Shown in pieces: positions 10,110 to 19,420 of a stretch of DNA of 64,000 nucleotides. Every line of letters starts with the position of its first letter. Position 1 is the first letter of the stretch. The notes beneath the pieces are model-generated. The model did no database searches. It was not told where the DNA came from and saw only the letters and a list, made by a program, of their open reading frames with translations. The position numbers were made by a program, and so were the translations under genes. Origin of the DNA: Methanococcus voltae (GTDB lineage: Archaea; AGJL01; Methanococci; Methanococcales; Methanococcaceae); NCBI RefSeq assembly GCF_017875395.1, contig NZ_JAGGMO010000001.1:1-64000 (forward strand). Reading direction: 5' to 3'.

Positions 10110-11606
10110 TTACCTTAATTTCTTTATGGCTACCACAAATGTGATAACTGAAATTATCGATGACGAAATTAATGTTGCCATTGCACCGCCGACTATTCCA
10201 TATATTGGTATCAAAGATAAGTTTAATAGGGAATTCAATACTATTCCCAGTATTATAATATATAAGGGTATTTTTGCATAACCAATTCCTTGAAGTGAGG
10301 ATGCAGACAAAGTATACATACTCATAACCGATGCAGAAAATGACAATATTATCAAACTATTTGAAACGTCCGTATTTGAAACTCCGAAAGATAATTTCAA
10401 AATTTCATCTGCAAATATCACGAAAATTGCCAATAAAGGTAATAATATCATAAAATTCAATAATATGGATTTTTTTAAATAATTTAAAGCTGTTGAACCT
10501 TTTAATATATTTGAATCTTTTGAATCTTTCGAATTATTTTTGTTTAAATTATTTTCTTTCGAATTATTTTCGTTTAAATGTTCCGAATTAGATTTTGCTA
10601 TTCTTGGAATTAGTACCGTTGAAATAGATGCCGCAAATAAGAATAGTAACTTAGAAATTAATGACGCATAACCGTATAAACCATTATCATATGATCCTAA
10701 CATACTCATTATAAATATGCTATCCAAATCGTTTAATAAACGGTATGAAGTAGCAGTTAAGGCTATTGGTACGGCATAAATCATTACTTTACGTACTATT
10801 TTATTGGAAACTTCCTTATTTAACTTTGAATCCGGAATTGAATTTAATTCTGATTTTTTATTTTTGTAACGAGGTATGTATTTAAAAATTATATAAAGTC
10901 CCAAAAGACCGCCTAAAAGGTAACCTACAGAAACGGATATCAGTGCACCAGTTACGCCAAAAAATAACGCCAAAGGTATTAAAAATATAACTTTTGAAGT
11001 ATGTTCTAACACCCATGTTAATGACAATTGCCTTATTTTCAAATTACCCTGTAATATACCCCTTGACCAGGATATAATCGCTGAAAGAGGTATAGATAAA
11101 GCTATCGCATAGTAATAAATATCGGGTAAAGTTGAATAGTCCCCGCCTAATATGTATTTCAAAGAAATTGCAAATAACGCCCCAACAAAAGAAAATAAAA
11201 CCATATACTTTAGTATATCAAATTCCCAAAGAGTATTTTGATTATTTAAATCATTTAAATTTGTAAAATCGATTTTATCGTTTTTATCGTTTTTTTCTTG
11301 ATGTATTTTTTCCAATTGAGTCTTTGATTTATTTTCGGATATAAATTTCGCCATTGCAGGAGGGATTCCTGAGCAAAAAAAGATTACAATTGTGTCCGCA
11401 ATCGGTAATAAACCCCTGATGGTACCAAAACCTTCTGTACCAACGATAAAAGGGACTAACCAAAAAAATATGTATAATATTAATTTTGAATAGAGATTTG
11501 ACAATATCATATAAAAACTATCCTTAAAAAGACCATTTTCTGAATTTTTAATCTGCTTAAGTCTTCTTAATTTATTTTTAGAATATTGGTTCTTCGTAAT
11601 CTTCAT
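10110..11606 (-). CDS. Polysaccharide (oligosaccharide) flippase-type membrane protein
   Basis: The product (about 498 residues from this start) has 12-14 hydrophobic segments and the general pattern of the MATE/MVF-like polysaccharide transporters, such as an early FYMILSNLYSKLILYIFFWL and late paired helices. Such proteins move lipid-linked sugars across the membrane for surface glycans or N-glycosylation; the substrate is not readable. Two cytosol-like loops are swollen by Asn/Lys/Ser-rich low-complexity sequence (about 115-140 and 350-385). The frame is open up to 11681, but that would overlap the upstream TPR gene by about 100 bp. The ATG at 11606 (29-bp overlap) is a compromise, and no strong ribosome binding site decides it. 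Overlap suggests coupled translation with the TPR gene. Confidence 0.8.
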   Translation of the reverse strand: MKITKNQYSKNKLRRLKQIKNSENGLFKDSFYMILSNLYSKLILYIFFWLVPFIVGTEGFGTIRGLLPIADTIVIFFCSGIPPAMAKFISENKSKTQLEKIHQEKNDKNDKIDFTNLNDLNNQNTLWEFDILKYMVLFSFVGALFAISLKYILGGDYSTLPDIYYYAIALSIPLSAIISWSRGILQGNLKIRQLSLTWVLEHTSKVIFLIPLALFFGVTGALISVSVGYLLGGLLGLYIIFKYIPRYKNKKSELNSIPDSKLNKEVSNKIVRKVMIYAVPIALTATSYRLLNDLDSIFIMSMLGSYDNGLYGYASLISKLLFLFAASISTVLIPRIAKSNSEHLNENNSKENNLNKNNSKDSKDSNILKGSTALNYLKKSILLNFMILLPLLAIFVIFADEILKLSFGVSNTDVSNSLIILSFSASVMSMYTLSASSLQGIGYAKIPLYIIILGIVLNSLLNLSLIPIYGIVGGAMATLISSSIISVITFVVAIKKLR

Positions 11607-13044
11607 AGACATCATCAATATAGTATTCAAATTTATCTTTATCATCTTCATAATTATTTTTAGGAAGTTTGTTCCGGTCATTAGTTTTTCGAACTTCTTC
11701 GTTATTTAAATTTACTACCATTAAATCGTCTTCATTTGAATCTTCGAGTTCGTATTCTTGTTCGTATTCTTGTTTTCTAAGAGAATCTTTAGTTTTGTAT
11801 ATACTTTCATATGGACTACTATATGAATCATTATATGTATTTACATTTGTACGTCTTGTATTCCCAGGTAATTTGGATAAATCTACGCCCATGCCCGTGT
11901 TAAAAGGTATTAAATCTCTTCTAATTTTATTATTATTATTATTATTATTTTTAGTATTTTTAGTAAACTTGTTATTTTTATTATTTTCAACTTCGGAATT
12001 ATTGGAATTATTTTTAAATTCTTTTTCTTCTCTTTCTTCTTTTTCGATAAATGGTTCAGAAGTTAATTTACTTGAATTATCCGTATTATCCTTAATCTCA
12101 ATATCGATATTCCTATTAACTATCTCATTATTTTCAATTTCCATATTAATATTATCCGCGGTATGGTTGATATCAATTTCCCCCGCATCTTTATTTTCCA
12201 AATTTTTGGTAATCTTTTCTTCGAAATCTAATTGTGTTTCTAAAGTATCGTAGATTAAATTATTTATTAAATCGTTTAATTCCATATATTCCGTATTAGT
12301 CTTTATGTCATCATTGTTATTGCTATTGTTACCAATATTTTCATTATTAATACTTTCATTGATATATTCGCTACCATTAGGATTAACACTAGTTTCAGCG
12401 GGATTTCCGACTGATTTCAGTTTCTTATTAAGTTCCTGGGCTTTTGCCTTTTTATCATTTATAATTTTAGAAATTTTAACAATATTATTCTTTATAGATT
12501 GAGAATTAGGATTTAATGACAAAGCATGCTTTAAACATACCCTAGCTTTTTCATATTTTTTTTGCTTGTAAAACTCGAGTGCTTTTGCATTCCACTCATA
12601 GGGCAATCTTGATTTTAAAAGGCTTTGAATAAACTTTAAATTTTTTAATGCAACTTTTGAATTTGGATTGCATACGTACGCTTTTTCGTAATAGTAATGA
12701 GATTTTAAATAGTTTTTATCCTTGTAATATTTAAGTCCCAATTTACTCCAACGTTCGTATTTTTCTAGATTTGATGTTTCAATCTTTTTTCCCAATTTCT
12801 TTTTATAGTTTATTGCTGGTTGATATTGAGAATTGTGATATAAACATTTATTTGCGTAATCGAGTGCAACCTCATAGTCTTCAAGTGCTGTATATACTAA
12901 ACACATACCGAAAAGTGCTAAAAAATCACTTGAATTTATCCTTAATATCCTTTTAAAGTAACCAATTGCGTCTGAATACTTTTTATCGTTGTAATATGTG
13001 ATTCCTTGAACATATAACTTATAAGTTTGTTGATTCGAGGGCAT
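11578..13044 (-). CDS. TPR repeat protein with long acidic, Asn-rich tail
   Basis: The 488-residue product has about four to five tetratricopeptide-like helix pairs in residues 5-190, for example YYNDKKYSDAIGYFKRIL and YKDKNYLKSHYYYEKAY, often ending in NPNS. Residues 190-488 are low-complexity, rich in Asn, Glu, Asp and Lys, and probably disordered, with a poly-Asn run near 370. There is no signal peptide or membrane segment, so it is likely a cytosolic scaffold. GGGAGTGAG precedes the ATG. It overlaps the flippase gene at its 3' end, which hints at a shared job in surface-glycan work, but this is only context. A second TPR gene lies upstream. Confidence 0.8.
   Translation of the reverse strand: MPSNQQTYKLYVQGITYYNDKKYSDAIGYFKRILRINSSDFLALFGMCLVYTALEDYEVALDYANKCLYHNSQYQPAINYKKKLGKKIETSNLEKYERWSKLGLKYYKDKNYLKSHYYYEKAYVCNPNSKVALKNLKFIQSLLKSRLPYEWNAKALEFYKQKKYEKARVCLKHALSLNPNSQSIKNNIVKISKIINDKKAKAQELNKKLKSVGNPAETSVNPNGSEYINESINNENIGNNSNNNDDIKTNTEYMELNDLINNLIYDTLETQLDFEEKITKNLENKDAGEIDINHTADNINMEIENNEIVNRNIDIEIKDNTDNSSKLTSEPFIEKEEREEKEFKNNSNNSEVENNKNNKFTKNTKNNNNNNNKIRRDLIPFNTGMGVDLSKLPGNTRRTNVNTYNDSYSSPYESIYKTKDSLRKQEYEQEYELEDSNEDDLMVVNLNNEEVRKTNDRNKLPKNNYEDDKDKFEYYIDDVYEDYEEPIF
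11928..11949. repeat. ATT trinucleotide run inside the TPR gene
   Basis: A run of about seven TTA/ATT triplets encodes consecutive asparagines on the minus strand. Slippage here would change the length in whole codons. Confidence 0.85.
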
Positions 13045-13299
13045 TTAACTCACTCCCACTATGCTCTCATTTATAGGCGCCACTTTATGATGGGCATATA
13101 TAGACATAATAATTATAGCTATGATAGTATATAAAATATTTTATATAATACGTGTGGTAACTATCTTCATCTATTAATTTAGATAAAGTAATATAATAAA
13201 ATATAATAATATAATAATAAAATATAATAAAATATAATAAATAATAAAAAGAAAAAAAATAAAATAATAATTAAATAAATAAGTAAATAAGTAAATTTA
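13045..13299. promoter_or_regulatory. Probable promoter region of the TPR/flippase genes
   Basis: On the minus strand a CTATATATG TATA-like box (about 13090-13098) followed by CCC lies about 50 bp from the TPR start, leaving a leader of roughly 25 nt. The region nearer 13200-13260 is simple ATAATAAA sequence downstream of the small TPR gene. Confidence 0.4.
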
Positions 13300-13638
13300 T
13301 TATATTTTGAGAACTTCTGAAAGTTCTAAAGCTTTTTTAAAACAGTTTTTGGCTTCTTCAGAGTCATTATCTTCCAATAATTGTGCTTTTTGTATCCATA
13401 GTTTGGAATTTTCTGGTGCAAGCTCCAATGCGTTTGTGATACATTGCATTGCAAGTTTGTCCTTTCCCAACTCATGGTATATTGAAGACATAAGATTCCA
13501 TATTTCGTATTCACTTTCAGCCATTTTTCTTGAAGAAATTACTCTTTTAAAACAGATTAAAGCCTTTTCATAATCTGGTTTATTTGAGTTACAGTTCAAA
13601 ATTCCTTCTTCAAACCAATTTACTGTTGTATCTTCCAT
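13300..13638 (-). CDS. Small TPR repeat protein
   Basis: The 112-residue product contains about three tetratricopeptide-like helix pairs, for example KPDYEKALICFKRVI, HELGKDKLAMQCITNALELA and EAKNCFKKALEL. It is soluble with no signal peptide. The ATG at 13638 is preferred over an upstream in-frame start at 13668 because AGGTG lies at the right distance. The partner is unknown. It precedes the larger TPR gene on the same strand, separated by 255 bp. Confidence 0.8.
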   Translation of the reverse strand: MEDTTVNWFEEGILNCNSNKPDYEKALICFKRVISSRKMAESEYEIWNLMSSIYHELGKDKLAMQCITNALELAPENSKLWIQKAQLLEDNDSEEAKNCFKKALELSEVLKI

Positions 13639-13961
13639 ATTAACACCTGGGACAATATAAATATACACAAAATCTATAATAAACGTATATTTGGGCTCGA
13701 TTGTATGACATGACGTTATTAATGATAATTGTTGTAATATTGTTGATATATATTGTTAAGTCTAATTATGCTTTAAGAGACTATATAAAATTTTTGTGTA
13801 TGTTGTTTGTGAGGTAAGGGTATTTCAACGTAAATTCTATAATATTTATATCATATGTGGGAAATATGTAATATTGAATAATTGACTAAATTAAATGAAA
13901 TTATGTGTAATTATGAAATTATTAATAAATAACAAATAATTAAATTAATGAGGCTAAAAAT
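13639..13961. promoter_or_regulatory. Divergent promoter region
   Basis: This 323-bp spacer separates divergent genes. AATATTTATATCA (from 13841) is a plausible TATA box for the plus-strand hydrolase, and AAATATACG-type sequence near 13688 could serve the minus-strand TPR gene. No other feature was seen. Confidence 0.4.
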
Positions 13962-14813
13962 ATGAAATTAACTGTTTTAGTAGATAATAATGCCCAATTA
14001 TTAAGTAGAGATATCTATGGGGAGCACGGCTTATCTCAATTTATAGAAGTAGATGATAAACAAATTTTACACGATACTGGATTTTCAGATTTATTTATTG
14101 AAAATGCCGAAGAATTAGGTATTAATGTAGCTAATATAGATTACTTAGTGTTATCTCACGGTCACAATGACCACACAGGTGGTTTAAAATATTTAATCGA
14201 ATATATGAGCGAATTTAGAACTAAAAAACAAAAACCTGTTTTAATTGCCCATGAAGCAGTATTTGATAGGAAATTTAAAGGAAGCGAAGAAATTGGTTGC
14301 ACTGTAGATATAAAAGATATTAAAAAAGCTTTTAACGTACAATTATCCAAAAAAATGCAAAAAATAACTGAACATTTTTATTTTTTAGGAGAAATTGAAA
14401 GAAATAATGATTTTGAAACTGTAGACCCTTACAAAAAACTTGTTAAAGATGAAAATGGCAATAATGTATATGTTGACGATTATTTAGTAGATGACAGCTC
14501 CCTTGCATATATCAAAGGTGACGATGATAAAAAAGAATTAGTTATAATCACTGGTTGTGCACACTCTGGTATCTGTAACACCACTGAAATGGCGAAAAAG
14601 TTAATCGGAGATTATCCAGTTATTAGTGCAGTTGGCGGTTTTCACTTAATAGAACCTTCAGAAGATAGGATAACCAAAACCTGCGACTATTTAAAAAGTT
14701 TAAACTTAGACTCGTTATATGCCTGCCACTGTACGGATTTAGATTCAAAAATTAGACTTGCACAAGCAAATCCATTAAAAGAATTATCTGCAGGTACAGT
14801 TTTAGAATTTTAA
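13962..14813 (+). CDS. Metallo-beta-lactamase-fold hydrolase (MJ0301-like)
   Basis: The 283-residue product has the metal-binding motif LSHGHNDHTGG near residues 66-76, a GCAHSGICNT motif near 202-211 and GGFHL near 225. These define the archaeal MBL subfamily often annotated as 7,8-dihydropterin-6-methyl-4-(ribofuranosyl)-aminobenzene-phosphate synthase. That name comes from a reported weak pterin-related activity in the family, so the true reaction is uncertain. Two metal ions are expected. It is soluble. GAGG lies 8 bp upstream of the ATG. It forms a single transcription unit. Confidence 0.85.
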   Translation: MKLTVLVDNNAQLLSRDIYGEHGLSQFIEVDDKQILHDTGFSDLFIENAEELGINVANIDYLVLSHGHNDHTGGLKYLIEYMSEFRTKKQKPVLIAHEAVFDRKFKGSEEIGCTVDIKDIKKAFNVQLSKKMQKITEHFYFLGEIERNNDFETVDPYKKLVKDENGNNVYVDDYLVDDSSLAYIKGDDDKKELVIITGCAHSGICNTTEMAKKLIGDYPVISAVGGFHLIEPSEDRITKTCDYLKSLNLDSLYACHCTDLDSKIRLAQANPLKELSAGTVLEF

Positions 14814-14982
14814 AATTAAACAATTAATTATTAATAATTATCAATTAATTTTTAAAAAAAGCTTTATTTTTATATTACTTATTTTACTTATTTTACTTAT
14901 TTGTTTTTTATTTTACTTTATTTTATTAAATTATTAAAAAAATTAAATTAAGATTTTAAAATTTATTTTAAAAGTTAAAATC
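14814..14982. terminator. Convergent T-rich terminator region
   Basis: Between convergent genes the plus strand is rich in T runs (for example around 14865-14925), fitting archaeal U-tract termination for the hydrolase gene. No strong hairpin is required or seen. Confidence 0.45.
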
Positions 14983-15651
14983 TTATTGTGCTTCAGCTGC
15001 AGCTTCTGTTTTTTCTTCTTCAGCTTTTTCTTCAGCAACTGGTGTTAATACACCCATTTCCATAACATCTGATTTGTAAACTTCTACTCTTCTTAATGGG
15101 AATAATTTTTTACATTCGCCGTAGATTTTTGAACCCATAGCTCCCATTAACATAGCGTGAACGAATTCAGGGAAGGTCAATTCTTTTGACATGTCTCTGA
15201 TGATTTGTTCTGTTTTTAATCTGATTTCTGTTTTGTGGTGGTCTCTTGCTCTAACAGCTGTTAAAACTAAAGCTTTAACTCTTAATTTGAAGCCATCTTT
15301 TGTTCTTACATCAATGATTGTTGTAATTTTGCTTCTTCTTCTTCTAACTTGTGATTTCAAGTATTCTCTTGTAGTGTCGTGACCTACAAATTGAGTAACA
15401 GCGTTTTTACCACTTACTGAATCAACTTTGAACTGCATTCTGATTGAGTGTTTTGAGTGGTCGTTTGTTAAATCTTTTAAGCTGATTTCTGAAACTCTAC
15501 CGATTAAACCTGCTGGGTCGTTTGCAGGTGTTTGTCCTATTTCTGCGCCTCCAAAGGATTTAGGAGCAACAATATTGTACCATACTTTGGTTTTCCAAGT
15601 ATCTCTGGTCATTCTTTTTCCTTTGGTTGACCTTGCTTTCATTCTTGCCAT
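14983..15651 (-). CDS. rps3ae: 30S ribosomal protein S3Ae (eS1)
   Basis: The 222-residue product matches the archaeal/eukaryotic eS1 family: basic N-terminus (ARMKARSTKGKRMTRDTWK), WYNIVAPKSFGGAEIGQTPA, and the RRRRSKITTIIDVRTKDG core. It is a small-subunit protein near the platform and mRNA exit. The tail is Glu/Ala-rich. GAGGTGTAACC precedes the ATG. Codon use is biased toward C-ending codons, as expected for a highly expressed gene. It stands downstream of the zinc-finger gene on the same strand. Confidence 0.97.
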   Translation of the reverse strand: MARMKARSTKGKRMTRDTWKTKVWYNIVAPKSFGGAEIGQTPANDPAGLIGRVSEISLKDLTNDHSKHSIRMQFKVDSVSGKNAVTQFVGHDTTREYLKSQVRRRRSKITTIIDVRTKDGFKLRVKALVLTAVRARDHHKTEIRLKTEQIIRDMSKELTFPEFVHAMLMGAMGSKIYGECKKLFPLRRVEVYKSDVMEMGVLTPVAEEKAEEEKTEAAAEAQ

Positions 15652-15888
15652 GGTTACACCTCAAATATGAATTCGGATTTTTTGAATTCAATGAATATCT
15701 CATGTTTCGTATTTCGTTATAAGTTAAAATGAATTAAATGAAATTTTAAATCATATTATTTATTGATATTAATCGTTAGTATTAATTATTACTTATAATC
15801 ATTACTTATAATTCAATATATTTAATTATGCTACAATATTATATTCAATATTATTCAATATTATTCAATATTAATTATAGTATAATAA

Positions 15889-16557
15889 TTAAATTACATA
15901 ATCGGTTAAATCAATGAAATCCCTCATAGGACTTACAGGTTCCGAGTAAATTCTCACGATTTTCCTTGCAACTTCTCTGGTGAAATATCCTTTTTCTGTT
16001 TTTATTCTTTTTATCCTGAAAAACAGTTCACCTGCCCTATATACCTGGTCTTCCTCAAAAGCCTGATTATGTGAAACTAAAACGCTAAAAGAACGGGTTA
16101 TTCCACCAGCACTAACAGAAATATTGACTTTTTTAGGAACGTCTAAAGATTTAGCCCATATCATTTTAATGTCTTTTGCAAATGCAGATTCCACTCTTCT
16201 TGAACCTTCAAGTTCTACACTAGTTATTTCAACATTCTCGCCTTTTACTGCGATTGTGTCCTCAACACTTAACTTTTCATCGTCGGGAATATCGACAGTG
16301 AATTGTTCGGATTGATTATATCTGCTCACTACAACCTTAATATGTTGTAGTTTACATCTTTTTTCGATGTTGTGCACATTTCCACAATCTTGGCACTTTA
16401 CCGTATATCTCAAAAGTTTTTTTGATTCAACTTTTTTGATTAAATCGTGAGGAGTAATATCATTGCATGCAGGACATTCAAAATATAACTGCTCTTCAAA
16501 TGATTCGCATTCATCGTCGTATTCATTTTCGTAAGTTTTGTTCTGGTTCTCGCTCAT
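15889..16557 (-). CDS. HVO_0476-type zinc-finger protein
   Basis: The 222-residue product has an N-terminal zinc ribbon with Cys pairs at FECPACNDITPH (about 28-39) and VKCQDCGNVH (about 54-63). A beta-rich domain follows with IPDDEKLSVEDTI and GITRSFSVLVSHNQ segments. I place it in the archaea-specific family annotated as HVO_0476 family zinc finger protein; the function is not established. Its position between rps2 and rps3ae suggests a link to translation. GTGGTAAA precedes the ATG. Confidence 0.75.
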   Translation of the reverse strand: MSENQNKTYENEYDDECESFEEQLYFECPACNDITPHDLIKKVESKKLLRYTVKCQDCGNVHNIEKRCKLQHIKVVVSRYNQSEQFTVDIPDDEKLSVEDTIAVKGENVEITSVELEGSRRVESAFAKDIKMIWAKSLDVPKKVNISVSAGGITRSFSVLVSHNQAFEEDQVYRAGELFFRIKRIKTEKGYFTREVARKIVRIYSEPVSPMRDFIDLTDYVI

Positions 16558-16653
16558 TTTACCACTGTTTCTATTTATATAAGTACGATATTTTGTAATA
16601 CTTTATTACTTGATTGATAATTAATTAGATCGTTAATTGATAATACTTATCAA

Positions 16654-17310
16654 TTATCTTCTTCTTCTGTTTTGTCTTCTATTTGGTCTCTTTTTCATTT
16701 TAACTTTGGTATTCATTGATTTTTCTAAGAAGTCATCATATTTGAATGGTACTTCTTCACCAATTAATCCTCTGTTTTTCATGTATTCTCTTGCGATTAA
16801 GTAGTACATTAAAGATACTGACTTTCTACCTTTGTTGTTTGTAGGGATGATGAAGTCAATGTGTGAGGTTAAGTGTTCTGTGTCACACATACCTACAATA
16901 GGTATCCCAACTTCAATAGCTTCTTTTAATGCTTGTTTGTCTACTCTAGGGTCACTTAAGAATAAAACTTCTGGTTCCATGAACTTTCTTGATGCAGGGT
17001 TTGTTAATGTACCTGGCACAAATCTACCTGCGAGTGTTTTGATTCCTGTTGTTTTACCGAATTTTTCTAATGGTCCTACTGTGTAAACTCTTCTTGAAAC
17101 AGCTAAAATTTGTTCTGGTTCATAGTTTGATAAGAATTTTGCAGCTAATCTTAATCTTTCATCAGTTTTCCTAACGTCTAATACATATAAACCGTCAGCT
17201 CTAACTCTGTAGATAAATCTTCTCATGTCTTCGGTTTTTTGCTGTGTACCGATGTGGATACCTGATGCTAAGTAGGTGTCCAACGATGTTAATAGGTTAT
17301 CGTCTGCCAT
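16654..17310 (-). CDS. rpsB: 30S ribosomal protein S2
   Basis: The 218-residue product is archaeal uS2: [20 protein letters not shown] near the start, [10 protein letters not shown] and [12 protein letters not shown] in the middle, and [22 protein letters not shown]. The tail [13 protein letters not shown] is basic. The ATG at 17310 is chosen because GGAGG lies 8 bp upstream. The open frame extends 35 codons further but with no family resemblance. It is a small-subunit assembly and mRNA-path protein. Confidence 0.97.
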   Translation of the reverse strand: MADDNLLTSLDTYLASGIHIGTQQKTEDMRRFIYRVRADGLYVLDVRKTDERLRLAAKFLSNYEPEQILAVSRRVYTVGPLEKFGKTTGIKTLAGRFVPGTLTNPASRKFMEPEVLFLSDPRVDKQALKEAIEVGIPIVGMCDTEHLTSHIDFIIPTNNKGRKSVSLMYYLIAREYMKNRGLIGEEVPFKYDDFLEKSMNTKVKMKKRPNRRQNRRRR

Positions 17311-18058
17311 GTTCTTTTCCTCCAAAATAGTGGGTTCTTGACTTTCGAAAAATAAAGCCTTTTCACATGTTTTCCAAATACTAAAAACTTGTGTATAACA
17401 TATGATATATGCCATATCTTTTGTTTATGTAGCAATTGGACTTTTGTTGTTTTATGAATGGTAATTTACGATTTAATCGTTATTTAAATTGTAATTAATC
17501 AATTAATAATATATAATTAATAATATATAATTAATAATATACAATTAAAACCATTCTTTTTTCAGTTATTAATATTTATTAATATTTAGCGTTTTTCTTG
17601 TTTATTTACTTTAAAATCCTTTAACTCGAATTTTTAAAGAAAGTATTCAATTCGGTTTTATAACCTAATAGATGTTTTATCACTTAATATATATAGTTAT
17701 GCTAGATAGCCACATTACTTTGAATTTCAAATAATGAATACAATATAATTTCAATTTCGAATGGTTTATAAAGGGCATATATCAAATATTATATTGTAAA
17801 TTAATTCGCAGTTAATTCTTAAATAATTCATAATTACTTTGGGATTAATTCATAAATAATATTCATAAATTTAACTATTGGCGCATTTAAAAATTCCAAA
17901 AAATAGGGATAAATTAACAAATATATAAATAAATAGCCAATAAAAGTTAGAAATTAAAGGTATGTGGGAATTAAATAATAAATAATAAATACCCAGATTT
18001 ACAAATTTATATATATGAGGGTTACATGCCCTACCCAAACGAGGGATTGGTGTAAAAA
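17311..18058. other. Long divergent intergenic region
   Basis: This 748-bp spacer separates rpsB (minus) from the coiled-coil gene (plus). It is mostly AT-rich simple sequence, with AATTAATAATATAT repeats near 17500-17540. TTTATATATA at 18006-18015 is a good TATA box for the coiled-coil gene. GGGCATATAT occurs at 17774-17783. No open frame with a convincing start was found. Confidence 0.6.
18006..18015 (+). promoter_or_regulatory. TATA box of the coiled-coil gene
   Basis: TTTATATATA matches the methanogen TATA consensus. Transcription would start about 25 nt downstream, near 18035, leaving a short leader with the GGTG ribosome binding site at 18049-18052. Confidence 0.5.
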
Positions 18059-18664
18059 ATGGAATATGAACCTATAAAAACTCAACTTGATAAGATAAAT
18101 ACTAAAATAAAAGAATTATATGAAGAAGCTAAAGAACTAAAGAAAATAAGAGACGACGCAAACGAAAAGGTTAAGGAATTTAAAGAGACTCGGGAAGCCA
18201 TAAATACGGATGTAAAAAATAGAATTGAAGAGATTAGGGAATTAAAACAGAAAAGGGCAGGACTTCTTGAAGAATTTAAGATGATGAAATTAACCAAAAA
18301 CCAGATTGCTGAAAAAATTGAGCAATTGGAAATGCAACTTGAAACGAGCGCTACAGATATGGACAAAGAACAAGCTTTGGCAGCTCAGATTCAATCATAT
18401 CAAGAATTATACAAAAGAGCTTCTGAATTGGAAGAATTAAATGAAACCATTAAAGAAATGTCAGATAGTATTTCAGTATTGGTAAATGAATCTTCAGAAG
18501 AGCATAAAAAAGTTTTAGAAAATGCGCGAACCAGTGCAGAAAAGCACCAAGAATTATTAATAGCATATAATGAAATAAATCAATTAAAATCAAAAGCTTC
18601 AGAACTTCATGAACAGCTTAAGAATCTAAAACTTCAGGAAATTTCGCAAGATAGTGTAGAGTAA
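18059..18664 (+). CDS. Coiled-coil protein (COG1340-like)
   Basis: The 201-residue product is almost wholly heptad-repeat helix rich in Lys and Glu (for example KIKELYEEAKELKKIRDDAN). Breaks occur near residue 100 (SATDMDKEQA) and near 148. No signal peptide or membrane segment is seen. It resembles the uncharacterised archaeal coiled-coil family COG1340. A structural or scaffold role is likely but unproven. GGTG precedes the ATG. No partner gene is adjacent. Confidence 0.7.
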   Translation: MEYEPIKTQLDKINTKIKELYEEAKELKKIRDDANEKVKEFKETREAINTDVKNRIEEIRELKQKRAGLLEEFKMMKLTKNQIAEKIEQLEMQLETSATDMDKEQALAAQIQSYQELYKRASELEELNETIKEMSDSISVLVNESSEEHKKVLENARTSAEKHQELLIAYNEINQLKSKASELHEQLKNLKLQEISQDSVE

Positions 18665-19420
18665 ACCTCTATATCAGTATTTCAACGTACTATTTAGATT
18701 ATTAGATTTAATAATCCATATTTTATTGTTAATCTTGCTTTATTTTTATTTATTATTCATTTTTAATTTTAATATATAATTATTTGATTTTTTATAGTCC
18801 TATTTTATTTTACTTTGTTTTACATTAATTATTTTAGATTAATTATTTTAGATTAATTATTTTAGATTAATTATTTTAGAGTATATTGATTGTACTTTTT
18901 TTATATGACCTAATTATTTTAACTATTTTATACTTATTTACCAGTGAATTTTAAGTTATATAATAACGCCTTAGGTTTATATATTATTAAACCATAGTAT
19001 ATGAAGATGAAAATAGCATATGGAAATTAAAAACGACTATTAAAACTCTAAATTATAATTCAAATAGCATTTATTTTAAAATTAATGACACTAACGGATT
19101 AAATCGTTGATTTAACCCATATTTATAGATTTATTTATTAAAAACGTGAAATTATGAATTTAAAATTAGATTTTGACTTATATTTTAAAACTTTAAAAAC
19201 TGTATTACTTAAAATATGAAACACTTGCCTTATTTGTTTTTTATATTTTTATTTTATGGGTTTTTCACATAATCTGAAAATATAGCAAACAAATATTCCT
19301 AATATAATTTAATTTTTAATGTAATATAATTTAAGTAATTTAAGTAATTTAAGTTAACATATTTAATTTATTTTAATTTGTATGTATGAAGCAAATATAA
19401 CAATTTAAGGTGTATAAGTT
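18665..19420. other. Long intergenic region with 14-bp tandem repeats
   Basis: This 756-bp spacer carries the 3' flank of the coiled-coil gene and the upstream region of prf1. It is very AT-rich. Apart from the tandem repeat at 18824-18879, I saw no open frame or clear RNA gene. Confidence 0.6.
18824..18879. repeat. Four exact 14-bp tandem repeats
   Basis: The unit ATTAATTATTTTAG occurs four times in a row without mismatch. Each copy has a T4 run on the plus strand and could help end transcription of the coiled-coil gene. Confidence 0.9.

Noticed and set aside
17311-17415. Longer N-terminus for S2
   Set aside because: It has no family similarity, and GGAGG points to the ATG at 17310.
18012-18050. 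Switch-like alternative pairing of AGGG, CCCT and AGGG before the coiled-coil gene
   Set aside because: The stems are only 4 bp and the predicted transcript start near 18035 would remove the first arm.
18015-18077. 20-codon upstream frame beginning MRVTCP
   Set aside because: Its ATG lies within the TATA box region and probably is not transcribed; it has no ribosome binding site.
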